Both the position numbers and the translations under genes were made by a program. Under the pieces are notes generated by a model. That model was given only the letters and a program-made list of their open reading frames with translations. It was not told the origin of the DNA and made no database searches. 64,000 nt of DNA from Aplectana chamaeleonis (lineage: Eukaryota; Nematoda; Chromadorea; Rhabditida; Cosmocercidae). Positions 63,054-64,000 of the stretch are shown piece by piece (within the stretch, counting starts at the first letter, position 1; each line of letters starts with the position of its first letter). The stretch spans positions 372,001 to 436,000 of the forward strand of contig JAPDOI010000288.1 in the NCBI GenBank assembly GCA_029168955.1. The letters run 5' to 3'.

Positions 63054-63537
63054 AGGCAGTGTTCACGATGATTTTCATCCGCGAGTTTTTCACATAAAAC
63101 AATGCGCTGGCCTCCAAGTGTTACCAAAATTACGAAGAAATGGCGAGAAACGCATTAAAACGTCGTATTTCAGTGACATTATTCTTTAACATGGGCCAGT
63201 TGTCCGGTCGGATAAACATGTTAATGATGGTTGTCACCGTTGGAAAACTGTGTCAATCGAAAATAGAAGAATATTTCATACAAAGCAGAATCTGTTAGGG
63301 CTCTAAGGAAGGAACGGAGCAATAGAGAGTAAAGAATTGCAAAGGACGCGTCCACAAAAGATTTCATTGTCACAACAAACAATTCCTGTGATACTTAAGA
63401 GGCGGGGTAATACTTAAGGATTTCGCGTACTTCTGTTGCGTTTTTCTCAATTTCTACGTCATTTTAGATCTACTCGGGGGCCAGCTAATCGATATAGCGA
63501 ATAATCTCAAAATTAAAGATTATTGTGAATACTGCCT
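63054..63537. mobile_element. TTAA-flanked MITE, family B, intact copy, 484 bp
   Basis: TTAA at 63050-63053 and 63538-63541. The ends are AGGCAGTGTTCACGATGA and TATTGTGAATACTGCCT. It matches the split copy at 7228-7267 plus 8402-8841 throughout and serves as the uninterrupted reference for that locus. Confidence 0.9.
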
Positions 63538-63825
63538 TTAAACCATAGAGGCGAAAGCACCCTATGGAGCTCGGCTCCACCAATCTCGCTGGCTTATGGG
63601 GCAGGCAAAGTTAGTAAGGTCCTCGAATAAGCTCCTTAGGCTAAGCTACAGAGGAAAAGTTGATTTTGTAGCATTCTTTGCGTTGTAGCCCGTACAGGTC
63701 TAGAGATGAGTCGTGCCTTATTAATTCCAATTGTAAGTGGAAATAAAGCTCTAGAAGAAGAATTCAACTTGTTAGTGCCGCTCACTTCGCAGCTGCGCGA
63801 TAATGCTATGGATGCTTAAATTATT

Positions 63826-64000
63826 CTTCATTTGAATATTCGAATTTCGAAATTCGTTCGTTCGGAATAAAAAATGAACGAATTTATTCGAAATTCGTTC
63901 GTTCGGAATAAAAAATGAACGAATTTATTCGAAATTCGTTCGTTCGAAATAAAAAATGAACGAATTTATTCGAAATTCGTTCGTTCGAAATGAAAAGTGA
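63826..64000. repeat. Minisatellite of 41-bp units, continues past the window end
   Basis: At least four head-to-tail units of CGAAATTCGTTCGTTCG(G/A)AAT plus AAAAAATGAACGAATTTATT, almost identical to each other. The word content matches the islands at 59.9 and 60.5 kb. Confidence 0.92.

Overview
The window is eukaryotic, repeat-rich and most consistent with a clade V (rhabditid/strongylid) nematode. The grounds are many short introns (about 47-90 bp) ending in TTTCAG-like acceptors, an intact Flightless-I (fli-1) orthologue of nematode type, and a secreted two-domain Kunitz protein. No species can be fixed from sequence alone. Apart from two clear genes, nearly everything is transposable-element or satellite DNA.

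Layout. 1-9 kb: inverted repeats, a Tc1-like relic, and MITEs flanked by TTAA, including a nested cluster at 6.7-8.8 kb. 9.08-9.41 kb (minus): a weak candidate small gene. 9.4-15.6 kb: mostly AT-rich unique DNA with two old repeats. 15,675-47,797 (plus): fli-1, which I resolved into 32 exons. All phases match and they sum to 3,789 nt (1,262 residues). Its large introns carry most of the mobile DNA: a 5'-truncated LINE and a complete Tc1-like element in intron 7; a full-length LINE (minus strand) plus a 177-bp deleted derivative in intron 15; a 1-kb foldback in intron 24; a second full-length LINE (plus strand) in intron 30. 50,060-51,540 (minus): a five-exon Kunitz gene with no long ORF of its own. 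52.9-53.2 and 57.9-58.1 kb (plus): two paralogous exon pairs for a single-pass membrane N-terminus. 54.5-55.7 kb: a palindromic satellite. 59.7 kb (minus): a cysteine-rich candidate exon. 59.9-64 kb: short-word satellite islands and 41-42-bp minisatellites.

The two LINEs are the most informative part. Both are about 3.45 kb without their own insertions, have perfect 11-bp target-site duplications and GAA-rich 3' ends, and encode a 2A-like GVE(R/K)NPGP motif, a zinc-finger region, an endonuclease, a reverse transcriptase and a C-terminal Cys/His motif. In both, the main reading frame has no ATG before the 2A-like motif, while a conserved upstream ATG lies in another frame. Both LINEs were later hit by other elements whose target duplications can still be read, so part of the insertion order can be reconstructed.
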